This document shows positions 17,200 through 25,012 of a DNA stretch of 64,000 bases, one piece after another. The position numbers and the translations under genes are program-made. The DNA is taken from positions 7,492 through 71,491 of the forward strand of contig JBMNOU010000003.1 of the NCBI GenBank assembly GCA_050943215.1, written 5' to 3'. Each line of letters opens with the position of its first letter. The first letter of the stretch is position 1. This DNA is from JBMNOU01 sp050943215. Lineage in GTDB: Bacteria; Bacillota; Clostridia; Christensenellales; SZUA-584. The notes under the pieces were generated by a model that was not told where the DNA came from, did no database searches, and saw nothing but the letters and a program-made list of their open reading frames with translations.

Positions 17200-18369
17200 T
17201 TATTTATTCTGAGATAAAAACCGGCCGATCCTCTGGGCCGCAGTTCGTATTCTGTCCTCAGACTGTACCAGTGCCATTCTCACATACCCCTTGCCACCGC
17301 TGCCAAAAGCGCTGCCCGGTACGACTATTACACCTGTGCTTTGCGCAAGTTTTTTGCAAAAACTAACATCGCTGTCAAATCCGACGGGGATTTGGGCCCA
17401 TACGAACATAGTGGCTTTCGGGCGCTCGATATCCCACCCTACTTGCTGAAACGCTTTTATAAGTACGTCTCTGCGCTTTTCATATTCTTTTGCGGTATTG
17501 GCCACAATAATGGGGTTAATATTAAGCGCGCATATGCCAGCTTTTTGCACAGGAATGAATATTCCGTAATCCGTGTTCGATTTGAGCCGCTTTAGCATGC
17601 GGATATATTCGCTGTTGCCGAGACAGAAACCAAGCCGGGCGCCTGCGAAACCAAACGATTTAGATAGAGAATTAAATTCTGCGCCGATTTGTTTGGCACC
17701 TTCAAATGCGAGAAAGCTTCCTCCCTTAAGGCCATCAAACGTTAGCTCACTATATGCATTGTCGTGAATAATAAATATTTCGTTTTGACGGGCGAAAGCT
17801 ATCAGGTCCTGGTAAAACGAGGCAGGAGCAACCGCTGTCGTGGGGTTGTTTGGGTATGAAACGATCATCAGCTTTGCTTTTTGCGCGATATCTTTTGGAA
17901 TATCGTCAAAATCAATAATAAAACCATTTTCGGGTCTTTGAGGTACCCAATATATATCTGCATGGGCTAAAGCTGCGCCAGTATAAAATGCGGGATAACA
18001 CGGATCCTGAAGGATTACAGTATCACCCGGATTGATCACAGGCAGGCAACAATGCGCGAGCCCCTCCTGTGAACCGAGCACCGCGCAGACCTCTGAATCT
18101 GAATTGATATCCACGCCGTATCGTTGTTTGTACCAAACCGATGCGGCAGATTTTAATTCATCAAGATCTTCGATCGCATATACATAATTTTCATTTTTTT
18201 CGGCTTCGCGTGCGATCGTTTGTTTGACCGACTGAGCGGGGGGGATATTGGGAGTACCCACACTGAGATCGATCACATCAATCCCTATATTGATTAATGA
18301 TGCCTTTTCTTTTGCCAGTTCGGTAAATATGCCCGATTCAAGCCGTTTCATCAAATAAGAAAATTCCAT
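17200..18369 (-). CDS. PLP-dependent class I/II aminotransferase (LL-diaminopimelate aminotransferase-like)
   Basis: Transfers amino groups between an amino acid and a 2-oxoacid. Fold-type I features: SVGTPNIPP, YPNNPT (about 172-177), the DNAYSEL Asp/Tyr cofactor contacts, and the Schiff-base Lys237 in SLSKSFGFAGARLG. The 389-residue length is normal. Sequence style is like the DapL/aspartate aminotransferase branch, but substrate cannot be set by eye. The ATG at 18369 lacks its own nearby ribosome site: an AAGGAG lies 31 bp upstream and instead fits a four-codon leader frame (see findings). Confidence 0.85.
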   Translation of the reverse strand: MEFSYLMKRLESGIFTELAKEKASLINIGIDVIDLSVGTPNIPPAQSVKQTIAREAEKNENYVYAIEDLDELKSAASVWYKQRYGVDINSDSEVCAVLGSQEGLAHCCLPVINPGDTVILQDPCYPAFYTGAALAHADIYWVPQRPENGFIIDFDDIPKDIAQKAKLMIVSYPNNPTTAVAPASFYQDLIAFARQNEIFIIHDNAYSELTFDGLKGGSFLAFEGAKQIGAEFNSLSKSFGFAGARLGFCLGNSEYIRMLKRLKSNTDYGIFIPVQKAGICALNINPIIVANTAKEYEKRRDVLIKAFQQVGWDIERPKATMFVWAQIPVGFDSDVSFCKKLAQSTGVIVVPGSAFGSGGKGYVRMALVQSEDRIRTAAQRIGRFLSQNK

Positions 18370-18382
18370 TTTGATTTATTGC

Positions 18383-18406
18383 GGTATCAATTACCGTATC
18401 TCCTTC
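18383..18406 (-). promoter_or_regulatory. Leader with ribosome site and four-codon ORF before the aminotransferase
   Basis: On the minus strand AAGGAG (18406-18401) is followed by a TTG start at normal spacing, three further sense codons and TAA, in frame with and seven bases before the aminotransferase ATG. The TTG sits in the loop of a CGGTA / TACCG hairpin (18397-18383). Confidence 0.4.
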
Positions 18407-18536
18407 AAAAAAATGTATCCAAAATTCATTATACATGCAACGGTTTCAATATTCCATAGTAAATATAATATTGTTGTTCTACAATCAATGTGTAACGGAT
18501 CATTTGACAACGTAGAATCATTGAATCTAATTAACA

Positions 18537-18565
18537 TTGACAAAGTTATTTAACGATGGTATAAT
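18537..18565 (+). promoter_or_regulatory. Consensus sigma-A promoter of a candidate short RNA
   Basis: TTGACA at 18537-18542, exact 17-bp spacer, TATAAT at 18560-18565, with an extended -10 TGG before it. Confidence 0.8.
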
Positions 18566-18571
18566 CTAAGC

Positions 18572-18664
18572 TGTACATAAAGCTGTTAGCTAAAAACCGA
18601 ATGATTTAAATTTTCATTGATTTAAATGAACCCAAATACCGTTAATCGCATTTGGGTTTTTATT
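18572..18664 (+). ncRNA. Candidate short RNA or leader transcript upstream of rpmH
   Basis: A perfect promoter would start transcription near 18572, and a strong terminator (18629-18658 plus T run) ends it near 18664, giving about 93 nt. No convincing ORF lies inside. An additional hairpin TTCATT / AATGAA (about 18613-18630) precedes and partly overlaps the terminator arm, which could allow alternative folding. rpmH has its own separate promoter downstream, so this is probably an independent RNA. Not recognised as any known family. Confidence 0.5.
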
Positions 18665-18665
18665 T
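18629..18665 (+). terminator. Terminator of the candidate short RNA
   Basis: Perfect AACCCAAAT / ATTTGGGTT stem (18629-18637, 18650-18658) with 12-nt loop and TTTATTT tail. Confidence 0.88.
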
Positions 18666-18695
18666 ATAGTTATAAAAGGTGGGGCATCATTGTTG

Positions 18696-18724
18696 TTGAC
18701 ATTATCAGGTCACTTCAATATAAT
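18696..18724 (+). promoter_or_regulatory. Consensus promoter of the rpmH-rnpA-yidD-yidC-jag operon
   Basis: TTGACA at 18696-18701 and TATAAT at 18719-18724 with an exact 17-bp spacer, 57 bp before the rpmH start. Confidence 0.85.
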
Positions 18725-18780
18725 ATATTCGTCTGACCATAGGATATTGTGGTTGGCAAATATGTAAGAGGTAAGAGCTA

Positions 18781-18915
18781 ATGAAGATGACTTTTCAGCC
18801 TAAGAGAAGGCAGCGCAAGGTGGAGCACGGCTTTCGAAAGAGAATGAGCACAAAAGCCGGCAGAAACATTTTAAAACGCAGACGTGCAAAAGGAAGGAAA
18901 AAATTGTCCGCATAG
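18781..18915 (+). CDS. rpmH: 50S ribosomal protein L34
   Basis: 44-residue, highly basic protein of the large ribosomal subunit. The sequence begins MKMTFQPKRRQRK and contains HGFRKRMSTKAGR and the C-terminal RRRAKGRKKLSA, diagnostic for L34. It leads the conserved string rpmH-rnpA-yidD-yidC-jag. In many bacteria dnaA and oriC lie directly upstream of rpmH; here the upstream neighbours are a short-RNA candidate and an aminotransferase instead. Confidence 0.97.
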   Translation: MKMTFQPKRRQRKVEHGFRKRMSTKAGRNILKRRRAKGRKKLSA

Positions 18916-18943
18916 TTTGGACTGACGGTCACTGACCGTTTGG

Positions 18944-19294
18944 ATGGAAGGTATATTGAGGCGTGAATATTCGCTTAGGCGTAATAAAGAGTTCAGGTAT
19001 GTATACAGAAAAGGTCAAACTGTCTCGGACAGAAACCTTATACTCATATATGTCAGGACAAAAACACCTCATTTGAAGGTGGGTTTTTCGGTATCAAAAA
19101 AGCTGGGAAACAGTGTGGAGCGAAACAGGATCAAACGAAGGATGAAAGAAGCTTTCTTTTCAATGTTGGATAATGTATCGCAGAAGAGTCTGATTGTGAT
19201 GGTGCCCAGAGACAATGCAACAGGGCTGGAATTTCGGGATATACTTTTATCGATGGACAAGCTTTTAAGAAAAGCGGGACTGATGAAGAAATAA
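18944..19294 (+). CDS. rnpA: Ribonuclease P protein component
   Basis: Binds the RNase P RNA and helps mature tRNA 5-prime ends. The signature RNRIKRRMKEAF and the preceding KVGFSVSKKLGNSVER are present. 116 residues is typical. The ATG at 18944 is used; a TTG at 18956 (start LRREYSL) lies closer to a GGAAGG and is possible. Between rpmH and this gene there is a short dyad ACGGT / ACCGT (18925-18939). Confidence 0.95.
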   Translation: MEGILRREYSLRRNKEFRYVYRKGQTVSDRNLILIYVRTKTPHLKVGFSVSKKLGNSVERNRIKRRMKEAFFSMLDNVSQKSLIVMVPRDNATGLEFRDILLSMDKLLRKAGLMKK

Positions 19295-19295
19295 T

Positions 19296-19505
19296 ATGAA
19301 GCGTATTTTGCTGGCTTTCGTGTGGTTTTATAGAAACGCGGTATCTCCTTACACGAGGCGATCGTGCCGATTTACGCCGACATGCTCGGAGTATGCTATG
19401 GAAGCACTCAACAAATACGGTGCATTCAAAGGTCTTGGACTTTCATTATTGCGTGTTCTAAGGTGTAATCCTTTTTGCAAAGGTGGGTATGATCCTGTCC
19501 CCTAA
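19296..19505 (+). CDS. yidD: Membrane protein insertion efficiency factor YidD
   Basis: Small membrane-associated protein that assists YidC-dependent insertion. The family signature YRNAVSP...CRFTPTCSEYAMEAL and LRVLRCNPFCKGGYDPVP with its conserved cysteines is complete. 69 residues. One base separates it from rnpA. Confidence 0.95.
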   Translation: MKRILLAFVWFYRNAVSPYTRRSCRFTPTCSEYAMEALNKYGAFKGLGLSLLRVLRCNPFCKGGYDPVP

Positions 19506-19537
19506 TGGGGGTGCCTTAAAAATGGAGGATAACGAGC

Positions 19538-20515
19538 TTGGATTTTTTAAGCAACAACTTTATTTCTGATTTTTTTGTGATCGTGCTGAAAGGGGTATTC
19601 AATCTCGTTCAGAACTATTCCATTGCAATTATTGTTGTAACGATCGCAATCAGATTGCTGACGCTTCCGCTTGATTTGCGGCAGAAAAACAGTACTCGCA
19701 AGATGGCTCTGATACAACCTAAGATTGAATCATTAAAAAAACGCTATGCGAATAACCCTCAGCAGCTTCAGAAGAAACAACAGGAGCTGTATCGGAAAGA
19801 AGGCATTAAACCGCTTGCGGGATGTCTTCCTATGCTGATTACTCTGCCGATATTTTTTGCTTTCTTTGGCGCTATGCGTGTTCTCGCAGCTGAACAGACC
19901 GTATCGTTTGTACTAAACGCACAGCATTTCGGCGAATCGGCATATAATCTGCCAAGCTGGCTTTGGGTTCATAACTTCTGGCAGCCAGACGCGGGCACAG
20001 CGGCGATACTGCCCACTGCCAACGAGTTTGTTAGCTTTGTTCAGACTAATGCAACGTATATTAACCCGCAGTCTTTGCATATGCTCTCAAATGCAGGGCT
20101 GCTTAATTTTGACTTCACAAACGGGGTGCTTTTGAGCAATGTAACCAACACCGCAGGAGAAGTGGTAAGCGCCATACCCGCGTACGATACGCTAGTCGGC
20201 AATATTCTGCATGTTAACGGATTGACAGGATATAACAACGGATGGTTTATTCTTCCCGTTCTCGCAGGCGGATCGCTGTTTCTCCAGCAGAAGATTTCAA
20301 TGGGTCAGAATCCACAGATGGCATCTCAAGGCAAGTTTATGTTGTGGTTTTTCCCGTTGTTTTCGGTATATATCTGCACAACGGCAAACGCAGCGTTTTC
20401 CGTCTACTGGCTGTTTGCAAACATCTATGCTCTGGTGCAGCTACTGATACTCAACTATATTTATAAGAAACGGGACGAAAAGGCAAAACAGGGCATCATT
20501 GAGGAGGCTTCTTGA
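19538..20515 (+). CDS. yidC: Membrane insertase YidC/Oxa1
   Basis: Inserts and folds membrane proteins. A first hydrophobic segment spans about residues 8-45 with the conserved RLLTLPL and positively charged QKNSTRKMALIQPKI coiled loop, then further segments near 93-112, 240-255, 265-285 and 285-305. The loop between the second and third core helices (about 125-235) is long, giving 325 residues against about 260-290 in many Gram-positive YidC proteins. The TTG start follows GGAGG; no ATG is in frame nearby. The stop overlaps the start of jag. Confidence 0.93.
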   Translation: MDFLSNNFISDFFVIVLKGVFNLVQNYSIAIIVVTIAIRLLTLPLDLRQKNSTRKMALIQPKIESLKKRYANNPQQLQKKQQELYRKEGIKPLAGCLPMLITLPIFFAFFGAMRVLAAEQTVSFVLNAQHFGESAYNLPSWLWVHNFWQPDAGTAAILPTANEFVSFVQTNATYINPQSLHMLSNAGLLNFDFTNGVLLSNVTNTAGEVVSAIPAYDTLVGNILHVNGLTGYNNGWFILPVLAGGSLFLQQKISMGQNPQMASQGKFMLWFFPLFSVYICTTANAAFSVYWLFANIYALVQLLILNYIYKKRDEKAKQGIIEEAS

Positions 20516-21291
20516 TGGAATATATCGAAACTAAAGGCAAGACGGTTGATGAAGCTGTATTTAGCGGTTTGTTAAAAATGGATTTGTCTATTGACGAGGT
20601 GGATATCGAAATTATTGATGAAGGCGGCGGTCTGTTTAGAAGCGCCAAAGTGAGGCTGATAAAAAAGAAAGACACAAGTGTTCCGGGCACTATTGAAATG
20701 GCATCGCAGGTTACAGAAAAAACGCAGCAGATTAAACAAATACCACAGCGCGAAATAAAAAAAGAAAAACCGGTAGCGCACAAACCGCAGCGAATATCGC
20801 AATTGGAAGAGAAAATTGCACACCAGGAGCCCGGAAATGATGCGGAAAAGTTCTTATTGGGATTGTTTTCGCATATGGGAGTATCTGTTTCTCTTAAGTC
20901 TGACAGTACGGACGATATTATAAAGATCGATATGTCTGGCAAAGGTATGGGCAGGCTGATTGGCCGAAGGGGCGAAACACTTGACGCACTGCAATATTTA
21001 ACTAGTCTTGTTGTGAATAACGGTAAAGAATCATATACTAAGATAATGCTGGATACAGAAAATTACCGTAAAAAACGTGAGGACGCGCTTAAGAGACTGG
21101 CGGCGCGATTGGCTGATAAGGTGCAAAAGTCCGGAAAAAGGGTTGTGCTTGAGCCGATGAATCCTTACGAAAGGCGTATACTGCATGCGACATTGCAGGA
21201 TTATTCAAAGGTTTACACATACAGCGAAGGGGAAGACCCATATAGGAGCGTTGTTGTGGCATTAAAGACAAAGAATGGTATTGCTGAATAA
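20515..21291 (+). CDS. jag: RNA-binding protein Jag/KhpB (Jag-N, KH and R3H domains)
   Basis: Cytoplasmic RNA-binding protein linked to cell elongation. The N-terminal Jag-N domain (about 1-50) is followed by a Lys/Gln/Glu-rich linker, a KH domain around GMGRLIGRRGETLDALQYL, and a C-terminal R3H domain with RRILHATLQDY. The ATG at 20515 shares its A with the yidC stop codon and is well placed from GGAGG; a TTG one codon upstream is less likely. Last gene of the operon, followed by a strong terminator. Confidence 0.94.
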   Translation: MEYIETKGKTVDEAVFSGLLKMDLSIDEVDIEIIDEGGGLFRSAKVRLIKKKDTSVPGTIEMASQVTEKTQQIKQIPQREIKKEKPVAHKPQRISQLEEKIAHQEPGNDAEKFLLGLFSHMGVSVSLKSDSTDDIIKIDMSGKGMGRLIGRRGETLDALQYLTSLVVNNGKESYTKIMLDTENYRKKREDALKRLAARLADKVQKSGKRVVLEPMNPYERRILHATLQDYSKVYTYSEGEDPYRSVVVALKTKNGIAE

Positions 21292-21312
21292 TAGAACAGT
21301 CTTAAAATAAAG

Positions 21313-21350
21313 AAACAAAAGCGGAGCCTGCTGGCTCCGCTTTTGTTTTG
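21313..21350. terminator. Bidirectional terminator between jag and the convergent isomerase gene
   Basis: Long perfect stem AAAAGCGGAGCC / GGCTCCGCTTTT (extended to about 14 bp) with a 4-nt loop and T-rich flanks on both strands. Confidence 0.9.
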
Positions 21351-21381
21351 CATATATGACAGATGTATTTCCTTATTTTAC

Positions 21382-22170
21382 TTAAATAGAATTCATATAT
21401 TCCATGTACTGCGCGAACGCAATGCTGGGTTCTTCGAGAGACAGGTCCCAACGCTTTACCCACTCAAGCGAATAATATCCTTTGTACCCGAAGTCTTCAA
21501 GTGCACGAATGGCTTCAGCCACGGGAACATCGCCCTCGCCGACGATCTTATAGGATACTTTTTTCCCGTTTATCACCGAATCTTTGATATGGACATGTTT
21601 GACATAAGGCCCTATTTTTGTAAGCGTATAGGCTGGGCTTTCGCCGAAAAAACGGTACGGATGATGAATATCGTAGAGGATGCCTACGTTATCGTTTTTA
21701 ATTTCAGATAAAAGCACAGCCAACGATTTCGATTTTGCAAAAAAACCGTTCGTTTCCACAAGCGGCATTACGTTTTTGTTTTTTGCATATTGTGCGATTT
21801 CTGTAAGATTCAAAAGGATTGTTTTAAGGCTGATATCGTCTGAAGGGGAAGGCGCCTTGTCACCAAGCACCCTGATATACGGTGCACCCAGCGCGCTTGC
21901 CGTATCCACGTATGCTTTGGCTTTTTCCAGATCGTTTTCGTCGTTTAAGTCACATGAGGATGTGAGACAGGGTATTGAAAGAGACAGGTTTTTTAGCTTG
22001 CTGATTGTTTTTTCTATCTTTGAAGGGGAAAAACTTAAGATAGCTGGCGCATAAAGCTCGCCTAAAACTCCTCTGATCTCAATGCCGTCATATCCAAGAT
22101 CAGAAGCAACCGAAACGATATCAGAAAAAGACCACTTAGGGCATCCAAGTGTGGAAAAACATGTTTTCAT
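21382..22170 (-). CDS. Sugar phosphate isomerase/epimerase-like TIM-barrel protein
   Basis: Member of the AP-endonuclease-2/xylose-isomerase-like TIM-barrel family. The start CFSTLGCPKW, DGIEIRG, the central LVETNGFF, DIHHPYR and the metal-binding H-x-H in VKHVHIKD plus GYYSLEW near the end are typical. 262 residues. Substrate (myo-inositol derivative, ketose or other) cannot be told from sequence. It is on the same strand as pepF, 64 bp downstream of it, and may be co-transcribed. Confidence 0.8.
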   Translation of the reverse strand: MKTCFSTLGCPKWSFSDIVSVASDLGYDGIEIRGVLGELYAPAILSFSPSKIEKTISKLKNLSLSIPCLTSSCDLNDENDLEKAKAYVDTASALGAPYIRVLGDKAPSPSDDISLKTILLNLTEIAQYAKNKNVMPLVETNGFFAKSKSLAVLLSEIKNDNVGILYDIHHPYRFFGESPAYTLTKIGPYVKHVHIKDSVINGKKVSYKIVGEGDVPVAEAIRALEDFGYKGYYSLEWVKRWDLSLEEPSIAFAQYMEYMNSI

Positions 22171-22234
22171 TGGCAGCCTCCATATACAATACTAAATATA
22201 TTATAAAACAAATGTCAGTAAAATGCCACCAGTG

Positions 22235-24019
22235 TTATTCAATGTTCATGGTATTTTTGAAGTTAGACAACGCTACTTTGAATTCATGCATTGTGTTTTT
22301 TACCGGAGCTTCGCCGTTAAAATCCACGCCGGCTTTCTTAAGGAGGTTTAGCGGATAATCGCTTCCGCCGCTTTTTAAAAATTCTTTATAAGCCTCAAGC
22401 ACTCCCGGCTTTTTTTCGTAGATTCCTGTTGCAATCATTACTGCAGAAGAAAAACCGGTCGCGTATTTATATACGTAAAAGGCGTTGTAAAAATGCGGTA
22501 TTCTTGCCCATTCTAGGGATATCGCATCGCACGTTTTCATGCTGGTTCCATAGTACATCTTATTAAGCTCGGCATATTTTTTAGACAAGGTTTCATGGGT
22601 CAGCGGCTGACCCGACTCGTACATAGCGTGTGAGATTTTCTCGAATTCGGCAAACATAGTCTGTCGCAGCACGGTGGTTCTGAATTGGTCAAGGTAGTGA
22701 TTGAGCACATATTTTTTTAATTCCTCATCAGCGGTTTTTAAAAGGTATTTGGTTAAAAGAATCTCGTTGACTGTTGATGCCACCTCCGCTACGAAAATCG
22801 TATACGATGCAAGCGGGTAAGGTTGGTTCTGACTCGAATACCATGAATGCATCGCGTGACCAAGTTCGTGCGCGATTGTAAATACGCTGTCAAGGTCGCC
22901 TCTGTGGTTAAGCAGTACATACGGATGTGTGCCGTAGGGTCCCCACGAATAGGCACCACTAGTTTTGCCTTCGTTTTCAAAAACATCTATCCAGCCTTCG
23001 TTGCGGGCGCGTTGTAGCAGCATTACATATTCGTTGTCCATCACCGAGAGGGCATCTATGGTCAGGTCCATCGCCTGTTCATAGCTATATTTTTTGCCGG
23101 TATCTTTTACTAGCGGAGCATAAATATCATACATTGCAATCTCATCAAGCCCCAAAAGTTTTTTTCTTATCTCAATATAGTCGTACATGATATCGAGATT
23201 GTCATGCACGCAAGAAATCAGACCGTCATACAGCGAGACAGGCACATTGTCTGCAAAAAGTGCTTTTGAGAGCGCATTTTCATACCCCCTGACACGCGCA
23301 TAAAACACATCTTTCTTGACGCTTGTGGAGTATGCAGCTGCAATAGTGTTGATGCTGCCGCGGAAAGCCTCATAATAAGTCTTAAATGTATCTTTGCGTA
23401 CCTGACGATCCGTACTTTGCATAAGCTCAATGAACTTTCCATGAGTCAGTTTGATTTCTCCTTCATCCGTAAGGATGCTGCCTAATTTGATGTCCGCATT
23501 GTTCAGCATAGTAAAGATATTCTGTGCGCCCGAAGCAAAGTCTGCGCTCATCGAGAGTATCCTCTCCTCGCTTTCACCCAAAACATGTTTTTTCTGACGT
23601 ATCGTATCTTTTATCATAAACGCATACGGAGAAAGCGCCTTTTCCTCAGAAATAAAACTAAGCAGCGTTTCCTCGCTTTGCGCAAGCAGTGCGGGTGATA
23701 CAAACGAGGTTTCTCCCGAGACGGCAACATACAGCGACATTGCCCTGTCCGTCATGGCCTGATACAACGTATTGGCATTATCTTCATCCCTTCGCATTTT
23801 TGCATACACATAAAGCCTTTCGCATAGCAGCGATGCTTCATCGATACGGGAAAGAGCATCGGCTAAGGCTTGCGCACTATTAGTAAAGCCTTTTTTTAAA
23901 CTTTTTAGTGTCGGGAGCATGGCCTGAAGTTTCTTAAAATCCAGCTCCCAGTCCGTGTTCGATGCATAAATATCTTCAAGAGTCCATTTGTATTTGTTAT
24001 CTATTTCGCTTCGTTTCAT
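22235..24019 (-). CDS. pepF: Oligoendopeptidase F (M3 family)
   Basis: Cytoplasmic zinc metallopeptidase that degrades short peptides. The zinc site HELGH (residues 384-388) in FTIAHELGHAMHSW and the downstream Glu in FVAEVASTVNE are present, within the M3B fold (N-terminal lobe 1-200). The 594-residue length is standard. It follows the DnaI-like gene on the same strand with a gap of about 60 bp. Confidence 0.95.
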   Translation of the reverse strand: MKRSEIDNKYKWTLEDIYASNTDWELDFKKLQAMLPTLKSLKKGFTNSAQALADALSRIDEASLLCERLYVYAKMRRDEDNANTLYQAMTDRAMSLYVAVSGETSFVSPALLAQSEETLLSFISEEKALSPYAFMIKDTIRQKKHVLGESEERILSMSADFASGAQNIFTMLNNADIKLGSILTDEGEIKLTHGKFIELMQSTDRQVRKDTFKTYYEAFRGSINTIAAAYSTSVKKDVFYARVRGYENALSKALFADNVPVSLYDGLISCVHDNLDIMYDYIEIRKKLLGLDEIAMYDIYAPLVKDTGKKYSYEQAMDLTIDALSVMDNEYVMLLQRARNEGWIDVFENEGKTSGAYSWGPYGTHPYVLLNHRGDLDSVFTIAHELGHAMHSWYSSQNQPYPLASYTIFVAEVASTVNEILLTKYLLKTADEELKKYVLNHYLDQFRTTVLRQTMFAEFEKISHAMYESGQPLTHETLSKKYAELNKMYYGTSMKTCDAISLEWARIPHFYNAFYVYKYATGFSSAVMIATGIYEKKPGVLEAYKEFLKSGGSDYPLNLLKKAGVDFNGEAPVKNTMHEFKVALSNFKNTMNIE

Positions 24020-24082
24020 AATGCCTCCAAAAATATATATTATTTATCATTATGCCCCAAACGTTGCTGTACAACCGTGGTG

Positions 24083-25009
24083 TTAATAACGGATATCGTT
24101 TCCTTTGAAAAGGATTTTTTGTGACGACTTTTTGTCCATCAGTCTTGAATGAATACGATCGCCATAACGGTCCTTAAGCTTGTGGAAAGGCAAGTTGGTT
24201 ATAATCAATGTATTGAGGTCTGCGCAATTCCTCTCGTTTAACAGATCAAACAAATATTCTTTTGTCACATTCCGGGTCATAGGTTCTGTACCTATATCAT
24301 CGATAATCAAAAGAGGCACCTCGAAAATAGGATTAAGATCAACATTTTCACCAAGCCTGTCCTGATGGAAAAGCGAAAATAGCCGATATGCCGTATAATA
24401 CGCAGCCGTATATCCGCGTTCGATCACGCGGCGCATAATGCATTTTGACAGAAATGTTTTGCCAAGGCCTGTTGCGCCCGACAATAGCAATATTGGTTTG
24501 CTACCCGGAAAAGCATCTGCGTATGCTTCGCATAATATTTTTATTTTCTGCATTATCTCTTTTTGCGATCTGCCATTGTCTATCGGTGTATCGTCGAAAA
24601 CATTTATATCAAATTGTTCAAAGCTGATGCTGTTATCCGTCAGGCGGGCTTCGTCAAGCTTGTCTTCAAGAACGCGTTTTTTAAAGCACTCACATCTCAT
24701 CGCGTTATCGCGCATACCTGTGTCACGGCAGACTGGGCATCTGTAAATCGGATCAAGATAATGCGCGTTAAACCCGTTTTCTGTCAGCAGCTTCGTGGCT
24801 TTTTCTATTAAATCATGAATTTTTTTTGAATTATCTGAGTCGCCAGTCAAAGCTTGTTTGATTCGTATTAGCTGCAGTGATTTGATCTGCAAATGGAGAT
24901 CTTTCATCTCGGGGATTTTTTTATATACTTCCCTAAGACGCAACTCTTCTTTTTTTGAATTCTGTGCGCGGGTACGATCATATTCCGCGATAACTTCGGA
25001 TATGCCCAA
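24083..25009 (-). CDS. dnaI: DnaC/DnaI-type replicative helicase loader
   Basis: AAA+ ATPase that loads the replicative helicase. A helical N-terminus is followed by a zinc-binding cysteine cluster (C91, C94, C106, C108; CPVC...CEC), then the AAA+ core with Walker A GATGLGKT (178-185), Walker B LLIIDDIG and sensor LIITNLP. 308 residues fits. It starts three bases after the DnaD-like gene, matching the usual dnaD/dnaB-dnaI pairing in Firmicutes. Confidence 0.92.
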   Translation of the reverse strand: MGISEVIAEYDRTRAQNSKKEELRLREVYKKIPEMKDLHLQIKSLQLIRIKQALTGDSDNSKKIHDLIEKATKLLTENGFNAHYLDPIYRCPVCRDTGMRDNAMRCECFKKRVLEDKLDEARLTDNSISFEQFDINVFDDTPIDNGRSQKEIMQKIKILCEAYADAFPGSKPILLLSGATGLGKTFLSKCIMRRVIERGYTAAYYTAYRLFSLFHQDRLGENVDLNPIFEVPLLIIDDIGTEPMTRNVTKEYLFDLLNERNCADLNTLIITNLPFHKLKDRYGDRIHSRLMDKKSSQKILFKGNDIRY

Positions 25010-25012
25010 TTG

